From assembly GCA_026874595.1 (NCBI GenBank), contig CM049309.1, positions 18,432,576 to 18,496,575 on the forward strand: DNA of 64,000 nucleotides. Direction: 5' to 3'. The DNA comes from Sipunculus nudus (Eukaryota; Annelida; Sipuncula; Golfingiida; Sipunculidae). Position 1 is the first letter of the stretch. The number at the start of each line of letters is the position of its first letter. Both the position numbers and the translations under genes were made by a program. The notes below the pieces were generated by a model. That model was not told the DNA's origin. It made no database searches and saw only the letters and a program-made list of their open reading frames with translations. Below are positions 61,401 to 64,000 of this stretch, piece after piece.

Positions 61401-64000
61401 TTTTAATTTTGAAAACTTCAGTCTGAATATTAATTTCACATTACATCATTTTCTATATCTTACTCCTATCTTTTTCACATGTATCATATTCAATAAATAT
61501 TCAAGAATGGAAGTTATTTTCTATGGAATTTAAAGTTTTTGAATGTTCTTGCAGATAAGTTCGCTCGAAAGGTATAATCAGGGGTATTTCAGTTACATGT
61601 CACAGTGGATTATATTAGCAGATGACAAGACCGAGAACGAGAAACAGCGATTATTTCTTCTGAACCATGTAGTCATGGTTTCACGAAACGGCAAAATATA
61701 CAGCCTGTTGAAGAACGGAACCATACCAGTTATGAGTGAAATAAGGACGGAAATTAGAAATAATGTGATTACCCGAGAAGATATCTTCCCGAATCAGCTT
61801 TGTGGTTTTTGTGGACATCATTTTACAGTTGCTACTCAGGAGGTGCTTTCATCTTTATTATATTTTTTTTTTCTGTCGCATTAATCTGGATCCGTCTATG
61901 TAAAGATAAGGCCAAAAATTGTAAAATTACCTATTAATTACCTGGCGTTGTGAATACAATGTTCCATTCCACTTAATGTTTAAACCATTAAAATTGCATG
62001 TCAGAATTCAGTATTAGGGGACTTTGGAGACTACGAACGGTCAGCATTTGAATTTACTAATTTGTTAGATAAGAAAAACCCCTGTCTCGATCCAACTGAT
62101 TTCTTTAGCTATAAAGTAACTTTTTATCAGTTTTGACACTCATTCCAGTGAATTAAAATAATAAATATATACAGTTAAAATAGTACTTTACACATTCCAT
62201 GGCGACATAATATTTCACTAGCAATTACCCGTGCTACGCACGGTTTGGGACGAACACAACAAACCATACGGTGGTATCGGAAATCCACCGGAAATCCGGA
62301 GATACGGAAAATCACAAAAATCGCGTTACGCTTTTAAAATATATATCCATTATATGTATGGTGTTGTGGATAAAAATCTTTTGGAACAGCGTTCGGAACA
62401 TGTTTCGGAACAGCGTACAGTCGCACACGGTCGCCCAAAGCCAATGACTGACATGTGGTCGGGGTCTTTAACAAATAGTACCTACACATGTACCATGTGA
62501 CATGAGAAACTGATCAACAATATCACAATTACATACAAAAGAAACCGCCCATGGAATAGACCTAAGAAAAGAATGCAAAAATACCAGTTTTATTTGTGAA
62601 AATAATAACAATTATTGCCATGGCTTATACGCAATAAGAATACATACTGAATGAAAGAATATAAAGTCTTTAAAAATAAGGAGTATTACATAAACATTAC
62701 TGAATGAGATGTCATATGGATATAAAAATGACAAATACCAGTATAACCGTATTAAATCTACATTTTTTTACAGGAATTATACATTCGTAAATGTAGTGAT
62801 AAGAAAAAATCGAGATATTCAAAAAAGTCAATATTATGTTTACAACTTTTACAAATCCACACGTGTACACATTACACTGTACCAACCACGACGTGAATTT
62901 GGTTAACATTTTCTTTTCATCTGTTACATAGTAGGTCTACATATGCATATGTTTGTGAATATTTGTCAAGCATCTCAATCGCATGCTAGGCCCTGGACTT
63001 CGTGCGACCGCGTGTGCGCTGTTTAACCATCAACATTCCCCGACCCGGTTGATGTGCACTCAAGCATATCAGGTCAAGTTGGTCGCAGGTAGGAGTCCTC
63101 GTGCGACCCCCCTGTCGCAGGAAGGCCTGCAAAACAATTCTTTCAAAGATCCCCCTTTTGAGAAGGGATTGCCGGTGGGGATTACTTCGGGCCGGTAACC
63201 GCAAATTGTACGTAAACCCCACATAGGTCCCCCGGAGTAAAACTCTGTCCCGCCATCACACACTCTATGGCCATTGTGTTACCGGGCCCGAAGACACAAA
63301 GAAAAGAGGCGCCCGCGGGGGAGCAAATATTAAAATTATTAATTATGCAAGTAATACGCAAATATTGCAAATATAAGTGGGTGGAATCTCTTCGGACAAA
63401 CCCGGAGCATGTGTATGTCGAAAATCACGGCAATCCGTACGGTGGTATCAGAGAAGATACGGAAAATTCCAAAAATCGCCTTACGCTATTAATATATAGA
63501 TTATGATTAGATAAAAATTGATTAAATATATTTTGTTCACTGATATCACTGAAAGGAAATATTGATTATAATTGTTTTATTCATTTTTGGGTAACTTATG
63601 CTTCCTTTCTGTGTTTAAGTACTCATCCTTTACCGACAAAATGATTGTGGACGGGAAAGTGGTTTACAAAGGCTACATCGTCAGTGTTATGGACATGTTA
63701 GCGGAAATCCATAACTTCAGGTAATATTGTTTATAGACAAACACAATCCAACATTGCAGTCATACATTGCAGTCATATAGCCTCTTATATATAGACACAC
63801 ACAAAATCAACATTGCAGTCATACATTGCAGTCATATAGCCTCTTATATATATAGCCCCTTGTCTGTGCGTTTCTTGTTTGGATATGATGGAGGCTGAAT
63901 GGGAGTTTTGTATGTGCTTTGCTATTTTTCAACAACCACCTATATAGCAATATATCGAAAACTAAGTTGTCATTTGTAATATTACATTGTTTTTGTTAAG
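58384..64000 (+). CDS. Gene C: divergent ionotropic glutamate receptor-like gene, 5' part (runs off the window)
   Basis: Exons 58384-58471, 60583-60875, 61555-61842 and 63620-63720. The downstream exons (5-9: rest of S1, membrane segments, S2, M4) lie beyond the right edge. All four exons are open, with AG/GT borders and phases equal to genes A and B, so this is the best candidate for an intact receptor here. It encodes a hydrophobic leader, a short amino-terminal domain and the first half of S1, including VYKGYIVSVMDMLAEIHNF. An in-frame TAA upstream of the ATG fixes the start. It lies head to head with gene B, 5.6 kb between start codons. Intron 1 contains a decayed non-LTR retrotransposon in the same orientation. 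Ligand and site of expression cannot be read from sequence. Confidence 0.85.
59297..60240 (+). mobile_element. 3' end of a decayed non-LTR retrotransposon in intron 1 of gene C
   Basis: Reads FKYLLDRQTFEVMYKSFVLP, ILEYASIIW, IQFYAARVVIGALKGTS and a frameshift into YVPRPIQERVQYPLRNILD, then RVWNSLDNS and a C-CG..SET.EHYLLN zinc-knuckle-like end. This is the region after the reverse transcriptase core of LINE ORF2 proteins (Yk.fv.PilEY...iW; ...C.CG..ET..H.L..C). Frameshifts and stops make it inactive. Same orientation as gene C. Confidence 0.75.
60583..60875 (+). CDS. Gene C exon 2: amino-terminal domain, mosaic of A-like and B-like sequence
   Basis: 293 nt, acceptor TTTACAG, donor GTGAGT. 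The 5' half (CHQWSIAQQLTHVTGWQHVA) matches gene A nearly base for base; the 3' half (NRVLSQDLLILAARERKINR) matches gene B. See the gene conversion finding. Confidence 0.9.
60890..61540. other. Intron 2 of gene C
   Basis: AT-rich, nothing recognised. Confidence 0.5.
61555..61842 (+). CDS. Gene C exon 3: end of amino-terminal domain and start of S1
   Basis: 288 nt, phase 0 at both ends, acceptor CTTGCAG, donor GTGCTT. Contains NQGYFSYMSQWIILADDKT, VSRNGKIYSLLKNG and GFCGHHFTVATQE. Confidence 0.9.
62220..62350 (+). repeat. Direct repeat D4, copy 1
   Basis: Starts ACCCGTGCTACGCACGG and has ACGGTGGTATC, GATACGGAAAAT and AAAAATCGCGTTACGCT. Copy 2 is at 63370-63510 in the same orientation; both lie in intron 3 of gene C. 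Confidence 0.7.
62980..63330. repeat. GC-rich island within intron 3 of gene C
   Basis: Markedly GC-rich (GGGCCGGTAACC, GAGGCGCCCGCGGGGG) between the two D4 repeats. Open on both strands for short frames but without domain matches, so I read it as the body of a repeat bounded by D4. Confidence 0.4.
63370..63510 (+). repeat. Direct repeat D4, copy 2
   Basis: GTACGGTGGTATCAGAGA, GATACGGAAAATTCCAAAAA and TCGCCTTACGCT mirror copy 1. Confidence 0.7.
63620..63720 (+). CDS. Gene C exon 4: S1 segment
   Basis: 101 nt, phase 0 in, phase 2 out, acceptor TGTTTAAG, donor GTAATA. Encodes YSSFTDKMIVDGKVVYKGYI then VSVMDMLAEIHNFR. Direct counterpart of gene A exon 4 (24724-24824) and the exon that gene B lacks. 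Confidence 0.9.
63741..63855 (+). repeat. Tandem duplication just after gene C exon 4
   Basis: Two units of about 54-61 bp (ACATTGCAGTCATACATTGC ... CATATAGCCTCTTATATATA). Each unit itself contains CATTGCAGTCATA twice. Confidence 0.9.

Noticed and set aside
62983-63370. Several overlapping frames on both strands
   Set aside because: All lie in the GC-rich repeat between direct repeats D4, conflict with each other and show no domain.

Overview
This is a eukaryotic, AT-rich, intron- and repeat-laden window. I see no bacterial operon structure. Long stretches are non-coding, with (AT)n tracts, poly-G/poly-C tracts, a minisatellite and decayed transposons (non-LTR, piggyBac-like, TIR-type DNA elements, LTR-like pieces). 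The only recognisable multi-exon host genes are divergent ionotropic glutamate receptor (iGluR/IR)-like receptors. The combination suits a lophotrochozoan invertebrate, most likely a bivalve mollusc, but nothing in the sequence fixes the species.

Layout. 1-16.5 kb: repeat-derived DNA with a relic of a cytochrome P450 exon (3.8-4.0 kb, minus) and a decayed non-LTR reverse transcriptase (6.0-7.1 kb, minus). 16.6-27.6 kb (minus): receptor gene A, nine recognisable exons. Its introns hold a 23-bp minisatellite, a GC-rich hAT-like element and a SINE-like unit. 26.6-46 kb: two LTR-like repeats set in (AT)n tracts, a block rich in TCGTACGA palindromes, a second P450 exon relic, a piggyBac-like remnant, a 1.55-kb TIR element with TA target duplications, a YqaJ-type mobile-element gene fragment and a perfect 294-bp tandem duplication. 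46.4-52.7 kb (minus): receptor gene B, eight of the nine expected exons. 52.7-58.4 kb: intergenic, repeats only. 58.4 kb to the right edge (plus): receptor gene C, first four exons, continuing outside the window. B and C are head to head.

The three receptors share exon borders and intron phases. The nine-exon plan would encode about 637 residues: hydrophobic N-terminus, an unusually short amino-terminal domain of roughly 190 residues, ligand-binding lobe S1, membrane segments M1-M3, lobe S2 and M4. They keep the S1 arginine and threonine and an aspartate in S2 at ligand-contact positions, and have a modified M3 gate motif (TY-x-GNLVA). Gene A carries two frameshifts in seven-T runs in exon 8 and lacks a visible acceptor for exon 9. 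Gene B lacks exon 4. Exon 2 of gene C is a mosaic of A-like and B-like sequence, which suggests gene conversion. The picture is a small receptor array evolving by duplication, exchange and decay among many mobile elements.
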